Source: Bacteroidales bacterium (GTDB lineage Bacteria > Bacteroidota > Bacteroidia > Bacteroidales > WCHB1-69). From it: a DNA stretch of 35,559 nucleotides. The stretch spans positions 1 to 35,559 of the forward strand of contig JAEEQA010000017.1 of the NCBI GenBank assembly GCA_016285085.1, in the 5' to 3' direction. Under the pieces are notes generated by a model. It ran no database searches. It had not been told where the DNA came from and was given only the letters and a program-made list of their open reading frames with translations. The position numbers were made by a program, and so were the translations under genes. This document shows positions 7,378 to 15,340 of the stretch, piece by piece (positions within the stretch are counted from its first letter, which is position 1; each line of letters opens with the position of its first letter).

Positions 7378-8736
7378 ATGAACGACATCAAATTCACCAA
7401 AACCAACGGCGGCATGGGCAGAAAAGCCGCCAACGAAGATCCTATCAGCGGACTGCTGATGCTGCTTCCCGAACTGGTAGCCTCAGACCTTACCAGTGAG
7501 AGCGGCGAACGTTACTTCACCACTATTGAGAAGCCCGATGGCACCCACGACCTCTATGTAGCCAAGTTGCGCTATCCTGAAGAACTGGCTTCGCTCGGAA
7601 ACGGCATAGTGGAGCAGGAACTGTCAGACCTGTATGCCGACAACACAGCGGATCAGTACAAGGCGAAGGCCGCCGGAAACGCGGTGGTGTACCATGTGAA
7701 GGAGTTCTTCCGGATGAACCCCGAAGGCACGCTGTACCTTGGCATCAAGATCGTCGGCGATTTCATTGCCGCCGCCGACATTGAAGCACTCCAAAACTGG
7801 GCGGGCGGAAGCATACGACAGTGCGGCATTTTCACCACAAAATTGGACGGAGAAATTGGCAAATACCAAGAGAAATGCGCTGACCACACCCTCCACTCAG
7901 TAAGCGACCTTGAACGCGAACACAAACCGCTGAGCCTCATCTGCACCACCAATGGCTGCACCATGACGGTGGAAAATCCTAATGATACTACACCCAGCGA
8001 TGCCGTTCTGTCATTTTCTCATGGTGCAGAATCACACTACAAATTAACCGAACTCACTGCCGGCAACCAATCTATTGCAGCTGGACGGTGCAACGTGTCG
8101 ATGCTGGTGGGCTGCGACCTTGACCCGGAACTGCTCGGCAAGCTGGGACACTATGCCTACTACGGCTGCATCGGCACTTGCCTCGGTGCGGTGAGCAAGG
8201 CAGCGGTGCATGAGTGCATCGCCTGGGTAGGCAATTTCCCGTTGGGACTGGTCGTACCCGGCCTCATCTGCGACAAACCTATCAGCGAGGTGAGTGACAA
8301 TGATCAGGATCTGATCCACAAAAACCGCTACATCTTCGTGCGTACCCACGTGGGCAATGCCGACAACTACTTCAATGACAGCCACACCTTGGACGAAGCC
8401 ACCAGCGACTATGCCTACATTGAGAACGTGCGCACCATCGACAAGGCGTGCCGGGGCGTGCGCGCCAACCTGCTGCCGTACCTGAACAGCCCGCTGAAGG
8501 TGGATGCCGAGACCGGCAAGCTGGACGCGCCCATGGTGGCGTTCCTCGAGACCACCGCCGGCAAGGCGCTGGAGGATATGGAGAAGGCCGGCGAACTGAG
8601 CGGCTACCGCGCCGAGATCGACCCGGACCAGAACGTGCTGGCCACCTCGCAGGTGGAGATTCTTATCAAGAACGTGCCGAAGGGCGTGATGCGCAAGGTG
8701 CATGTGAAGATTGGATTCACCAGCTCGTTGAATTAG
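7378..8736 (+). CDS. contractile tail sheath protein (DUF2586-like)
   Basis: 452 residues. First gene of the tail module, followed by the tube, chaperone and tape measure genes, the position of Mu gene L. The C-terminal part (about 325-452: NRYIFVRTHVGNADNYFNDSHT, then ENVRTIDKACRGVRANLLPY and a final beta strand module) matches the sheath pattern in which a conserved strand-rich C-terminus forms the tube-facing domain. Residues about 195-240 look like a less conserved insertion. The sheath contracts to drive the tube through the host envelope, so the particle is a myovirus-type phage. Family name is from memory. Confidence 0.82.
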   Translation: MNDIKFTKTNGGMGRKAANEDPISGLLMLLPELVASDLTSESGERYFTTIEKPDGTHDLYVAKLRYPEELASLGNGIVEQELSDLYADNTADQYKAKAAGNAVVYHVKEFFRMNPEGTLYLGIKIVGDFIAAADIEALQNWAGGSIRQCGIFTTKLDGEIGKYQEKCADHTLHSVSDLEREHKPLSLICTTNGCTMTVENPNDTTPSDAVLSFSHGAESHYKLTELTAGNQSIAAGRCNVSMLVGCDLDPELLGKLGHYAYYGCIGTCLGAVSKAAVHECIAWVGNFPLGLVVPGLICDKPISEVSDNDQDLIHKNRYIFVRTHVGNADNYFNDSHTLDEATSDYAYIENVRTIDKACRGVRANLLPYLNSPLKVDAETGKLDAPMVAFLETTAGKALEDMEKAGELSGYRAEIDPDQNVLATSQVEILIKNVPKGVMRKVHVKIGFTSSLN

Positions 8737-8787
8737 GGTGAATGATGATTCGCCCGTACAATATTGATAGTTAAAAAACCAATAATC

Positions 8788-9222
8788 ATGAACGGAATCA
8801 GACACAATACTCTTATCAACGGCGTGCTGCACAGCTGGAGCAACCTTTCTGTGGCCATCGCCGGCGTGCCGGTAACCGGCATCAACAAGATTTCCTACAA
8901 GGACAGCCAGACCATTGAGAACATCTATGGTGCGGGACAGGCTCCCGTTGGGCGCGGTTACGGCAAGATTGAACCGACCGCCTCCATCGGGCTGGAGCGC
9001 GGCGAAGTGGAAGCCATTCGTGCTGCCTCACCCACCGGACGACTGCAGGACATTGCTCCCTTTGACATCATAGTGCAGTTCCTCCCCGTGAACGGGCAGA
9101 AGATCGTGACCCATGTCATCCGTGACGCGCAGTTCAAGGATGACGGTGTGGAAGTGAAGGAGGGCGACACCTCCAACTACACCGACTTTGAGTTGGTTGT
9201 GGGAAGTATTAAGTGGAAATAA
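8788..9222 (+). CDS. tail tube protein
   Basis: 144 residues from the ATG at 8788. The upstream in-frame TTG at 8764 is less likely because the ATG follows A-rich sequence. The product is strand-rich (SWSNLSVAIAGVPVTGINKI, then KIVTHVIRDAQFKDDGVEVK) in the style of Mu gpM/phage tube proteins, and follows the sheath gene as in Mu and P2. It would polymerise into the inner tail tube with the tape measure protein inside. The next gene starts 17 nt downstream. Confidence 0.8.
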   Translation: MNGIRHNTLINGVLHSWSNLSVAIAGVPVTGINKISYKDSQTIENIYGAGQAPVGRGYGKIEPTASIGLERGEVEAIRAASPTGRLQDIAPFDIIVQFLPVNGQKIVTHVIRDAQFKDDGVEVKEGDTSNYTDFELVVGSIKWK

Positions 9223-9239
9223 ACCTAATTGAAACAGCA

Positions 9240-9548
9240 ATGAAAAAGACTTTAATCGGACAGGCGACAGAAGAGCAGCTCGCCCATTGGAAAGCCCTGC
9301 ACAAGGACATTTATCAGATAGAAGTGGACGGCAGCGTGTGCTACCTGAAGAAACCCGACCGCACCACCATGAAGGCTGTGGCATCGGTGGGAACCAACGA
9401 CCCCATCCGTGCCAACGAAATACTGTTGGAGAATTGCTGGCTGGGCGGAGACGAAACCATCAAGACCGACGATGAGAAATTCTTCGGCGTGTCGTCTCAG
9501 TTGGTAAAGCTCATTGAAATCAAGGAGGCTGAACTAAAAAAGCTATAG
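9240..9548 (+). CDS. tail assembly chaperone, short form (Mu gp41 position)
   Basis: 102 residues, small and mixed alpha/beta, between tube and tape measure genes, where Caudovirales place the G-type tail chaperone. Residues KPDRTTMKAVASVG followed by AGN-like NEILLENCWLGG match the general G-protein pattern. The coding sequence ends ...GAA CTA AAA AAG CTA TAG, and the last AAA AAG is a classical slippery site, so a longer -1 product is predicted. ATG at 9240 preferred over the upstream start at 9213, which overlaps the tube gene. Confidence 0.8.
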   Translation: MKKTLIGQATEEQLAHWKALHKDIYQIEVDGSVCYLKKPDRTTMKAVASVGTNDPIRANEILLENCWLGGDETIKTDDEKFFGVSSQLVKLIEIKEAELKKL

Positions 9549-9709
9549 GGGCGGCCCGGGCGAACGTCAGCCGCAACGGATATGTGGAAATGGACTACCT
9601 GCTACGGTACCATTTCCACATTGACCCGGAACAACTGGATGACGAAGAATGGGCCACGGCAATCGCCGCCCTGGAAAAGATACGGAAGGATGAGGCCGGA
9701 GGGAAATAA
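9240..9709 (+). CDS. tail assembly chaperone, -1 frameshift (GT-like) form
   Basis: Slippage of one base back on A_AAA_AAG (9536-9542) joins the 101 residues read through AAG to a 55-residue extension in the -1 frame (beginning AIGAARANVSRNGYVEMD, ending KIRKDEAGGK) that stops at 9707-9709. The extension has no credible start codon context of its own, has normal codon use and fills the gap to 9709. This is the conserved G/GT logic of long-tailed phages, also known for Mu gp41, in which the T-like tail binds the tape measure protein. Total about 156 residues. Confidence 0.8.
9536..9574 (+). promoter_or_regulatory. programmed -1 ribosomal frameshift signal
   Basis: Slippery heptamer A_AAA_AAG at 9536-9542, an 8-nt spacer, then a GC stem GCGGC (9551-9555) with GCCGC (9570-9574). 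The zero-frame TAG follows at 9546-9548. Confidence 0.8.
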
Positions 9710-9713
9710 AACA

Positions 9714-9938
9714 TTACCTGTAACCAAATGTTCTGTCGTACCAAGTCGGACTTTTTCTCCAGTTATCGTACTTCTCACGGAAACTTTCCTGAACTTTTTT
9801 GCTGTTTTTTTCAAGTTCCTCCTTGGTAAGCGTGCCATTACGATACTTGACTACAGCCACAATAAAAGCCACTACTAACCCTACTGCAACCACCGCAGCC
9901 ACCACCAAAAGTCCGAGTAATACCAGCAATGCAATCAT
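9714..9938 (-). CDS. small membrane protein on the opposite strand, moron candidate
   Basis: 74 residues. Residues 2-30 are one long hydrophobic helix (Ile, Leu, Val, Ala only plus a few Gly), followed by a charged tail (KYRNGTLTKEELEKNSKKVQ, ending DRTFGYR). The gene faces against the late operon in the gap between the chaperone and tape measure genes. A -7 element TACTTTTGC (9953-9945) lies only 6 nt upstream of the ATG, which would give a leaderless or nearly leaderless mRNA. Small single-helix proteins in this setting often act in superinfection exclusion, but nothing in the sequence proves this. The function is unknown. Confidence 0.6.
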   Translation of the reverse strand: MIALLVLLGLLVVAAVVAVGLVVAFIVAVVKYRNGTLTKEELEKNSKKVQESFREKYDNWRKSPTWYDRTFGYR

Positions 9939-9944
9939 AACGCT

Positions 9945-9953
9945 GCAAAAGTA
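9945..9953 (-). promoter_or_regulatory. -7 element TACTTTTGC for the 74-aa membrane protein
   Basis: Exact TAnnTTTGC match on the minus strand, followed by AGCG. Transcription would start within a few bases of the ATG at 9938. No -33 TTTG at the normal distance. Confidence 0.55.
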
Positions 9954-9970
9954 AACAAAAAAACAATACG

Positions 9971-11641
9971 ATGGCCGACAATACTGTAAATCTTACCATT
10001 CAGGTCCTGGGCAATGCGCCGGTTGTGATTCAACAGTTGAACGTACAGTTTGACCAGTTGAAAAAGACAGCGGAAGAGACTGCAAAAAAAACGGAATCGT
10101 TATTTGATAAAATAGGTAATTTTGCATTTAAGCTCAACAACATTGTAGGGGCCATCAGTAATGTAACAAATAAGATGCGGGAGTTCACTGACGCGAGCAA
10201 GCTGCAGCAAGAAGCCGAAAGCAAACTGGCGCAAGTGATGAACAACACTATGGGCGCGTCAATGGAAGAGATTGACAGTATCAAGCAGTTGGCCTCTGTA
10301 CAGCAGCAATTAGGCGTTATTGGTGACGAAGTTCAACTGGCCGGGGCACAGGAACTGGGTACTTACCTCACCAAGTCGGAAACTCTGAAAAAACTCATGC
10401 CCGTAATGAATGACATGGTGGCACAACAATATGGATTGAACGCTTCGCAAGAGAGCGCCGTAGGTATAGCCACTATGATGGGCAAAGTGATGGATGGGCA
10501 GGTGGGAGCATTGAGCCGCTATGGTTACAAGTTTGATGAGGCCCAAGAGAAAATCCTGAAATTTGGTACAGAGGAGGAAAGAGCTGCAGTACTGGCTGAT
10601 GTTATTAGCAACTCTGTAGGTGGAGTGAACGAGGCTCTTGCCAACACACCAGAGGGCAAAGTGCAACAGGCCGCCATGAGTTTCGGTGACCTGAAGGAGT
10701 ACATCGGACAGGTGTATGTAAAACTACAGGCCGCACTGGTGCCTGCAGTGAATACGGCCATCAATGCGTTTTACGGACTGATGGACTTCTTCCAGAATTT
10801 CTGGCCCATCATTGTTGGTATCACCGGTGCCATTGCTGCACTGACCATCGCCGTGAACGCGCACGCCATAGCAACCAAGATAGTGGGTGCCGCCACGAAA
10901 ATGTGGGCGGGCGTTCAAGCTGTGCTGAATGCAGTTATGACGGCTAATCCAATCGGTTTAATCATAGCCGGCATTATTGTTCTCGTTGGCGTGATTGTTT
11001 TCCTCTGCCTGAAAATCAAGGGTTGGGGAACCCTGTGGGATGCCGTGGTGACATTTGCCAAAGAGACATTCTACGCATACGTGGACGGTGTGAAGCTGTA
11101 CTTCACCACGATGGTCAATGCGATTATGATGGGCATCGACAAAATCAAGGAGGGATGGTACAAGTTCAAGATTGCTGTCGGCATAGGCGATGAGGATGAG
11201 AACCTTGCCGCCCTGAAAAAAGTGCAGAGCGACATAAAGGAACGGGCGGAAAAGATAGCCGGAGCCGCCAAGGTGGAGAAGGAGCATTTGGAAAAAGCCC
11301 GGCACGCCTTCGACAAGGTGAGCCTTCAATGGGACAAAAGTGTGACCCTCAAAAGCACCACCGACAAGCTGAAGGCGGAACTGGGCATGAGCGGCGAGGT
11401 GAACGAGACCAACAACAACGCCACCGTAAACAACGATCTGTCGGATGCCTCCACCAAGATTTCATCCGGCGGAAAGAACATCAAGAATTTCAACATCACC
11501 ATCAACGACGGACTGGTGAACGGGGTGCAGAACTACTTCAACAGCAGCAACGACAACCCCGAGAGCGCGAGCGACTTCATGTGGAGACTGAGTAACGCCC
11601 TGCAGATGATATTGAACGATGTGAACTATGCAGCACAATAA
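9971..11641 (+). CDS. tail tape measure protein
   Basis: 556 residues. N-terminal half helical (about 30-270) with coiled-coil character, a hydrophobic central zone (about 279-348, IIVGITGAIAALTIAVN and NPIGLIIAGIIVLVGVIVFL) that can form membrane helices, and a charged C-terminal half. This layout and the position right after the frameshifted chaperone identify a tape measure protein. It sets tail length and probably helps form the DNA channel in the host membrane. At the usual 0.15 nm per residue it would imply a tail of about 80 nm (estimate). The first codons overlap the promoter of the opposing 74-aa gene. Confidence 0.88.
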   Translation: MADNTVNLTIQVLGNAPVVIQQLNVQFDQLKKTAEETAKKTESLFDKIGNFAFKLNNIVGAISNVTNKMREFTDASKLQQEAESKLAQVMNNTMGASMEEIDSIKQLASVQQQLGVIGDEVQLAGAQELGTYLTKSETLKKLMPVMNDMVAQQYGLNASQESAVGIATMMGKVMDGQVGALSRYGYKFDEAQEKILKFGTEEERAAVLADVISNSVGGVNEALANTPEGKVQQAAMSFGDLKEYIGQVYVKLQAALVPAVNTAINAFYGLMDFFQNFWPIIVGITGAIAALTIAVNAHAIATKIVGAATKMWAGVQAVLNAVMTANPIGLIIAGIIVLVGVIVFLCLKIKGWGTLWDAVVTFAKETFYAYVDGVKLYFTTMVNAIMMGIDKIKEGWYKFKIAVGIGDEDENLAALKKVQSDIKERAEKIAGAAKVEKEHLEKARHAFDKVSLQWDKSVTLKSTTDKLKAELGMSGEVNETNNNATVNNDLSDASTKISSGGKNIKNFNITINDGLVNGVQNYFNSSNDNPESASDFMWRLSNALQMILNDVNYAAQ

Positions 11642-11657
11642 CCCATAAACTACGGTC

Positions 11658-12293
11658 ATGTCGAGAATCGTCATACATATACCGGGAAGGAAAGAGTTGC
11701 ACTACATTGGTGCCACCTCCGCTGCTGCGGCAAGGCAGGCAGGTTCCACCGCCGGTGTGGCTGCGGCCAAGCAGGGAATATATGGGGCGGCCCTCCAGCC
11801 GGTAATTCCTGTATATACCTACGAGGACAAACTGCGCCCGCAAAACACCGTTTCGCCGGTGGGCATTGTGACCGGTCCTTCCGAAGCCGACAATGAGCTG
11901 ATTCTGAAATCGGACGACGGCACCATCATCTACCTGATCGGGGTGGAGATTGACGTGACCCAAAAGAACAAAATTGTGTCCACGCAGTTAGTCAACCGTA
12001 CAGGAACAGTGAAGGAGCGCATCCAGCGGAATGATTATGAAGTGAAGGTTCATGGGAACCTGATAGGGGAGCAGGGCAAATTCCCGCACGAGGACTTGAA
12101 ACTGTTGGTGAAGATTTTGAAAAGTGCCTCAAGTATCAGCTGCAGCAGTGCCTATCTTGACATTTTTGACATCAACAAATTGGCGTTGAAAGAAGCCGCA
12201 TTTGATCAAAAAGGACTCAAGTACTTCAACACTTTGCCCATTGAGCTGCAATTTGACAGCGATGAAGATTACGATTTTTTAGTTAATGACTAA
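11658..12293 (+). CDS. tail protein at the Mu gp43/N position
   Basis: 211 residues, beginning MSRIVIHIPGRKELHYIGAT, with a low-complexity Ala/Gly/Gln linker (about 18-45) and a globular C-terminal domain (about 80-211: IIYLIGVEIDVTQKNKIVST, ELQFDSDEDYDFLVND). It lies between the tape measure and hub genes, where Mu has gene N. The domain seems typical of Bacteroidetes phages (I think of DUF6046, unverified). A role in linking tape measure and baseplate hub is inferred from position. Its stop codon overlaps by 4 bases the stop of the opposing repeat-protein gene. Confidence 0.6.
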   Translation: MSRIVIHIPGRKELHYIGATSAAAARQAGSTAGVAAAKQGIYGAALQPVIPVYTYEDKLRPQNTVSPVGIVTGPSEADNELILKSDDGTIIYLIGVEIDVTQKNKIVSTQLVNRTGTVKERIQRNDYEVKVHGNLIGEQGKFPHEDLKLLVKILKSASSISCSSAYLDIFDINKLALKEAAFDQKGLKYFNTLPIELQFDSDEDYDFLVND

Positions 12294-12655
12294 TCATTTA
12301 TGCCAGGACCAATTGTAACATATTCTATCTTGAAATCAGCTCCTATGGTAACAAACTCTATCTTGAAATCAGCTCCTATGGTAACGAACTCCCACTGTCC
12401 ACACCGTGTTGGTCCAATAGTTACAGGTTCAACCTTAAGATCTGCTCCAATGGTTACAACTTCTACTTTAAAATCAGCACCAGTGGTTACGACTTCCACT
12501 TTCCCAAACAGAGGAATACCATTACAGGTACAGTTGTCTTTGTCAAGAGTAGGATTCCGGAAAGAATTTTCAACCAACAACAGGCTATCGGGTTCAGCCG
12601 CATAAACAGAACCCAGAACCAACAAAACAAACAAGAAAGAAAGTAACTTTTTCAT
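12290..12655 (-). CDS. secreted protein with six 11-residue VTIGADFK repeats, moron
   Basis: 121 residues. Signal peptide MKKLLSFLFVLLVLGSVYAA (1-20, AxA-like end), a short linker with two Cys (41, 43), and from residue 52 six units of consensus E-x-V-T-I-G-A-D-F-K-[VI], one of them lengthened by an insert with a third Cys (TRCGQW). The strict 11-residue period with alternating hydrophobic and polar residues suggests a small beta-solenoid or stacked-strand structure. The gene opposes the late operon between the Mu-N-like and hub genes and has its own -7 element at 12713-12705, so it is probably expressed in the lysogen and exported to the periplasm or surface. I do not recognise the family. 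Confidence 0.7.
   Translation of the reverse strand: MKKLLSFLFVLLVLGSVYAAEPDSLLLVENSFRNPTLDKDNCTCNGIPLFGKVEVVTTGADFKVEVVTIGADLKVEPVTIGPTRCGQWEFVTIGADFKIEFVTIGADFKIEYVTIGPGIND
12293..12502 (-). repeat. 33-bp coding tandem repeat
   Basis: The repeat part of the secreted protein gene. At the DNA level 33-bp units are nearly identical in places (two successive copies of TCTTGAAATCAGCTCC spaced 33 bp apart at about 12328-12376), which makes copy-number change by slippage likely. Confidence 0.75.
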
Positions 12656-12670
12656 AATATACGATTTACG

Positions 12671-13666
12671 ATGTTGAACCTCCAGTGCAAAGTTGAAATC
12701 CGCAGCAAAAGTACGAATAAAATCGTTACCTTTGACTATGTGAACAGCATAGAGGTTAATACATCGTGCGTGAGTATGACGGACAAGGCCATAGTGAAGG
12801 TGCCACGCAAGATGCAGTGGCAAGGCAAATCGCTGCTGGACTATGTGCGCCGCAACGATGAAATCACCATTCAGGCGGGTTACAAGGAATACGGCATGGA
12901 AACGCTGTTTCACGGGTATGTAAATACCGTTGAAAACGGCACTCCGATAGTAATTACCTGCGAGAACGAGATGCGTCTGTTCAAGACAACCGATGTGAAG
13001 GCCGAGGTGATTCCCAACTTCAACATTGTGACATTCCTGAAGCGCTATGTCCCGGATCTGCGGGTGGAGTGTCCCGATGATGTGGACTTCGGTACGGTGA
13101 CCGTGGATGCGAACCCATTGAGCGTCTTTCTTGACAAACTGGGAAAACAGTTCGACTGGTTCTACGGTTTCTTCCAAGACGGCATATTCTATGTGCTGAT
13201 CAACAAGAAGAAAACAAACAACTATCGGACAATCACGTTTGATCCCACCCGGAACCAAATCAGCGACAGCCTAAAATACACATTGGCGGAGGACGTGAAA
13301 TATGCCGTGAAAGCCACACATATCAACGCTGACAACACGAAAATAGAGGTGACCGTGCCAGAAGACACAACAGATTGCAATATGCAGCACTTTTTTTGTT
13401 CTGAATGCACCACCGAAAAGGTACTGAAGGAGTTCGCTGAAAACAAGCTGAAGGAACTGAAATGCGACCACATGGACGGCACCATTGAGGCCTTTGGAGT
13501 CCCATTCGTGCGTAAGGGCGACGTGGTGAGACTGAAAGATGCCGAACGTCCGGAAAGGGACGGCAAGCGGTTCCAAGTGACGGCGGTTGACTATAAATTC
13601 AGCACATCGGGCTACCGGCAGACCATCACGCTGGGTCCCGAACTAAAATCGGAGGTAGTACAATGA
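12671..13666 (+). CDS. baseplate hub protein (Mu gp44 / gpD-like)
   Basis: 331 residues. Opens with a strand-rich domain (LQCKVEIRSKSTNKIVTFDY) and has the hub-type stretch ITIQAGYKEYGMETLFHGYV at about 76-95, seen in gpD/T4 gp27-like hubs where a beta-barrel carries the Tail fibre-proximal spike. Residues about 120-180 contain LKRYVPDLRVECPDDVDFG and a FDWFYGFFQDGIFYV core. The C-terminal IEAFGVPFVRKGDVVRLKD is also typical. It follows the gp43-like gene and overlaps the spike gene by 4 nt. Its first codons overlap the leader and promoter of the opposing repeat-protein gene. Confidence 0.75.
   Translation: MLNLQCKVEIRSKSTNKIVTFDYVNSIEVNTSCVSMTDKAIVKVPRKMQWQGKSLLDYVRRNDEITIQAGYKEYGMETLFHGYVNTVENGTPIVITCENEMRLFKTTDVKAEVIPNFNIVTFLKRYVPDLRVECPDDVDFGTVTVDANPLSVFLDKLGKQFDWFYGFFQDGIFYVLINKKKTNNYRTITFDPTRNQISDSLKYTLAEDVKYAVKATHINADNTKIEVTVPEDTTDCNMQHFFCSECTTEKVLKEFAENKLKELKCDHMDGTIEAFGVPFVRKGDVVRLKDAERPERDGKRFQVTAVDYKFSTSGYRQTITLGPELKSEVVQ
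12705..12713 (-). promoter_or_regulatory. -7 element TACTTTTGC for the repeat-protein moron
   Basis: Exact TAnnTTTGC match on the minus strand, about 50 nt upstream of the ATG at 12655, followed by TGCGG. It lies inside the 5' end of the hub gene. No clear -33 TTTG. Confidence 0.6.
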
Positions 13667-14196
13667 GCAAAGAAAGAGAATGTGCAAAGTCGCTGAGAGC
13701 GATAGTGGGCAAGGAACCCTTTCAAACATACGTGGCCAAGGTGGTCAGTGTGGAGGGGGCGAAATGCACCGTGCTGCGCGTATTCGATGAGATGGAAATC
13801 AAAGAGGTACGACTGAACTGTAGCACCACCGAAAACGAAGGTGTGGTGATTGTACCCAAGAAAGATTCACATGTGCTGATCACCTCCATCGACGGCCTGT
13901 ACTGGTTTGTTTCGCAGTACTCTGCCATTGACAAAATCACCGTTGACGCGGAAAGCAAAATCATTTTCAACGGAGGGGAGAATGAGGGGTTGGTAAAGAT
14001 AAAAGAGTTAACAAAAAAATTGAACTTTATTGAAAAAGACATCAATAACTTGAAAAACGCATTGTCAGGCTGGAGACCTGTGGCACAAGATGGAGGAGCG
14101 GCATTAAAAACTGCCCTGTCAACATCAGCTTGGATAGGAAACCAGTTGCACATTACTGAACAAAGTGAAATGGAAGACACTAAAATAACACACTGA
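13663..14196 (+). CDS. baseplate spike/OB-fold protein (Mu gp45-like)
   Basis: 177 residues. The N-terminal 100 residues are strand-rich and have the OB-fold spike style (TYVAKVVSVEGAKCTVLRVF, GVVIVPKKDSHVLITSIDG), then a helical linker (about 108-130, KELTKKLNFIEKDINNLKNA) and a C-terminal tail. Position between hub and gp46-like genes equals that of Mu gene 45, the tail spike that pierces the outer membrane. No obvious His-x-His metal apex motif is seen. The start overlaps the hub gene end (ATGA). Confidence 0.7.
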   Translation: MSKERECAKSLRAIVGKEPFQTYVAKVVSVEGAKCTVLRVFDEMEIKEVRLNCSTTENEGVVIVPKKDSHVLITSIDGLYWFVSQYSAIDKITVDAESKIIFNGGENEGLVKIKELTKKLNFIEKDINNLKNALSGWRPVAQDGGAALKTALSTSAWIGNQLHITEQSEMEDTKITH

Positions 14197-14197
14197 T

Positions 14198-14485
14198 ATG
14201 AAAGGGATACTGGTAGATGACAACGGGGACTTTGTAGTGAAGGACGGGCATATCGCCATCGGCGACAACCGGGCGCAGTGTGCACAGCACCTTATCGGCG
14301 CATTCACCGGCGAGTACAAGCACGCCCCTCTGCTGGGCGGCAACGCCCGGAACATGATTGGCGGCACACCTGATCCGTTCTGGGCAGGCAGCGTGAAGAG
14401 CCAGCTGAGGCAGTGCCTCATTGAGGCGGAACGTGTGGAACTGGTGGACGGGGAAATTATTGTTGAGTTAAAAGTTGAGAGTTAA
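14198..14485 (+). CDS. baseplate wedge protein (gp46 / GPW-gp25-like)
   Basis: 95 residues, starting 1 nt after the spike gene. MKGILVDDNGDFVVKDGHIA followed by IGDNRAQCAQHLIGAFTGEY is the usual N-terminal pattern of Mu gp46-type proteins, which are GPW/gp25 sheath-initiator homologues. The final residues (VELKVES) are encoded by the TTAAAAGTTGAGAG repeat. It would nucleate sheath assembly on the baseplate. Confidence 0.75.
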   Translation: MKGILVDDNGDFVVKDGHIAIGDNRAQCAQHLIGAFTGEYKHAPLLGGNARNMIGGTPDPFWAGSVKSQLRQCLIEAERVELVDGEIIVELKVES

Positions 14486-14497
14486 AAGTTGAGAATT
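14464..14497 (+). repeat. TTAAAAGTTGAGAG repeat overlapping the end of the wedge gene
   Basis: Two and a half units (GTTAAAAGTTGAGAG) provide the last codons and stop of the gp46-like gene and the 12-nt spacer before the baseplate J-like gene. Confidence 0.75.
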
Positions 14498-15337
14498 ATG
14501 GCAAGTACAATTAAAGAGATAGCAAACGTGATGAAGGCGGAGTTCGTGATGAACGAGACTCTGTGCGAGAAATTCGGTCTCACCTACGACGTAAACCGCT
14601 CTGAACTTGACCGAGTACCATACTACGATGAGCATTTCAGTGCAGTGAGCGTGGAGACGTGCCTTATTTACATCGTGGCTACCTGTGCCGTCGCTTTGGA
14701 ACACATGATGGACTGGTTCAAGGCGGATGTGGACGAAATCGTGGCCAACGAGCGGTATGGGCACAAGGGGTGGTACGAGAAGGTGGCACGCCAGTTCACC
14801 TTTGGTAATCCCGCTGAACAGATCGTAAGTCAGGTGTCGGTGGAGGAACTGGAATTCGGCATCAAGATGAAGGTGGCGAAAGGTGAACCGGGAGCATTGG
14901 AACCGCTGAGAACCGACCCGCTGGCAACCGACCCAGATGGGGAATTGGGCGCTTTCATTTTCTATATGAACCGTCAGAAACCGGCAGGCATCCCCATCCG
15001 CTTTGTGAACCAAAATGCCGACAAACTCCGCTTGGTGATGACTGTGTACTACGACCCCGTGAAAGTGGAAGCGAGTGAGGTGGAGGATTTTGTGAAACAA
15101 GAGATTGTCGCCCACCTACAGGGCATTGACTTCAACGGCGTGTTTACCACGATGGGACTGGTGGACCATCTGCAAGTCGTGGAGGGTTTGAGCATCATCG
15201 AGGTGAACGACGCATACGCTAAACCTGTCGGCGAAAACGAGCACCAGATAGAGAACGCCACCCGCGACGTGCCTGTGTCGGGCTGGTACGAACTGGACGA
15301 AGAGAATACGGAAATAACGGCAGTGCCACTTTTATAA
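14498..15337 (+). CDS. baseplate J-like protein (Mu gp47)
   Basis: 279 residues from the ATG at 14498. The upstream in-frame start at 14489 would lie in repeat sequence. N-terminal helical region, then a central and C-terminal domain (GAFIFYMNRQKPAGIPIRFV, LVMTVYYDPVKVEASEVEDF) as in baseplate J proteins, which form the wedge core. The position after the gp46-like gene equals Mu gene 47. A C-terminal region contains GWYELDEENTEITAVPL. The next gene starts 3 nt downstream. Confidence 0.72.
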   Translation: MASTIKEIANVMKAEFVMNETLCEKFGLTYDVNRSELDRVPYYDEHFSAVSVETCLIYIVATCAVALEHMMDWFKADVDEIVANERYGHKGWYEKVARQFTFGNPAEQIVSQVSVEELEFGIKMKVAKGEPGALEPLRTDPLATDPDGELGAFIFYMNRQKPAGIPIRFVNQNADKLRLVMTVYYDPVKVEASEVEDFVKQEIVAHLQGIDFNGVFTTMGLVDHLQVVEGLSIIEVNDAYAKPVGENEHQIENATRDVPVSGWYELDEENTEITAVPLL

Positions 15338-15340
15338 GAT

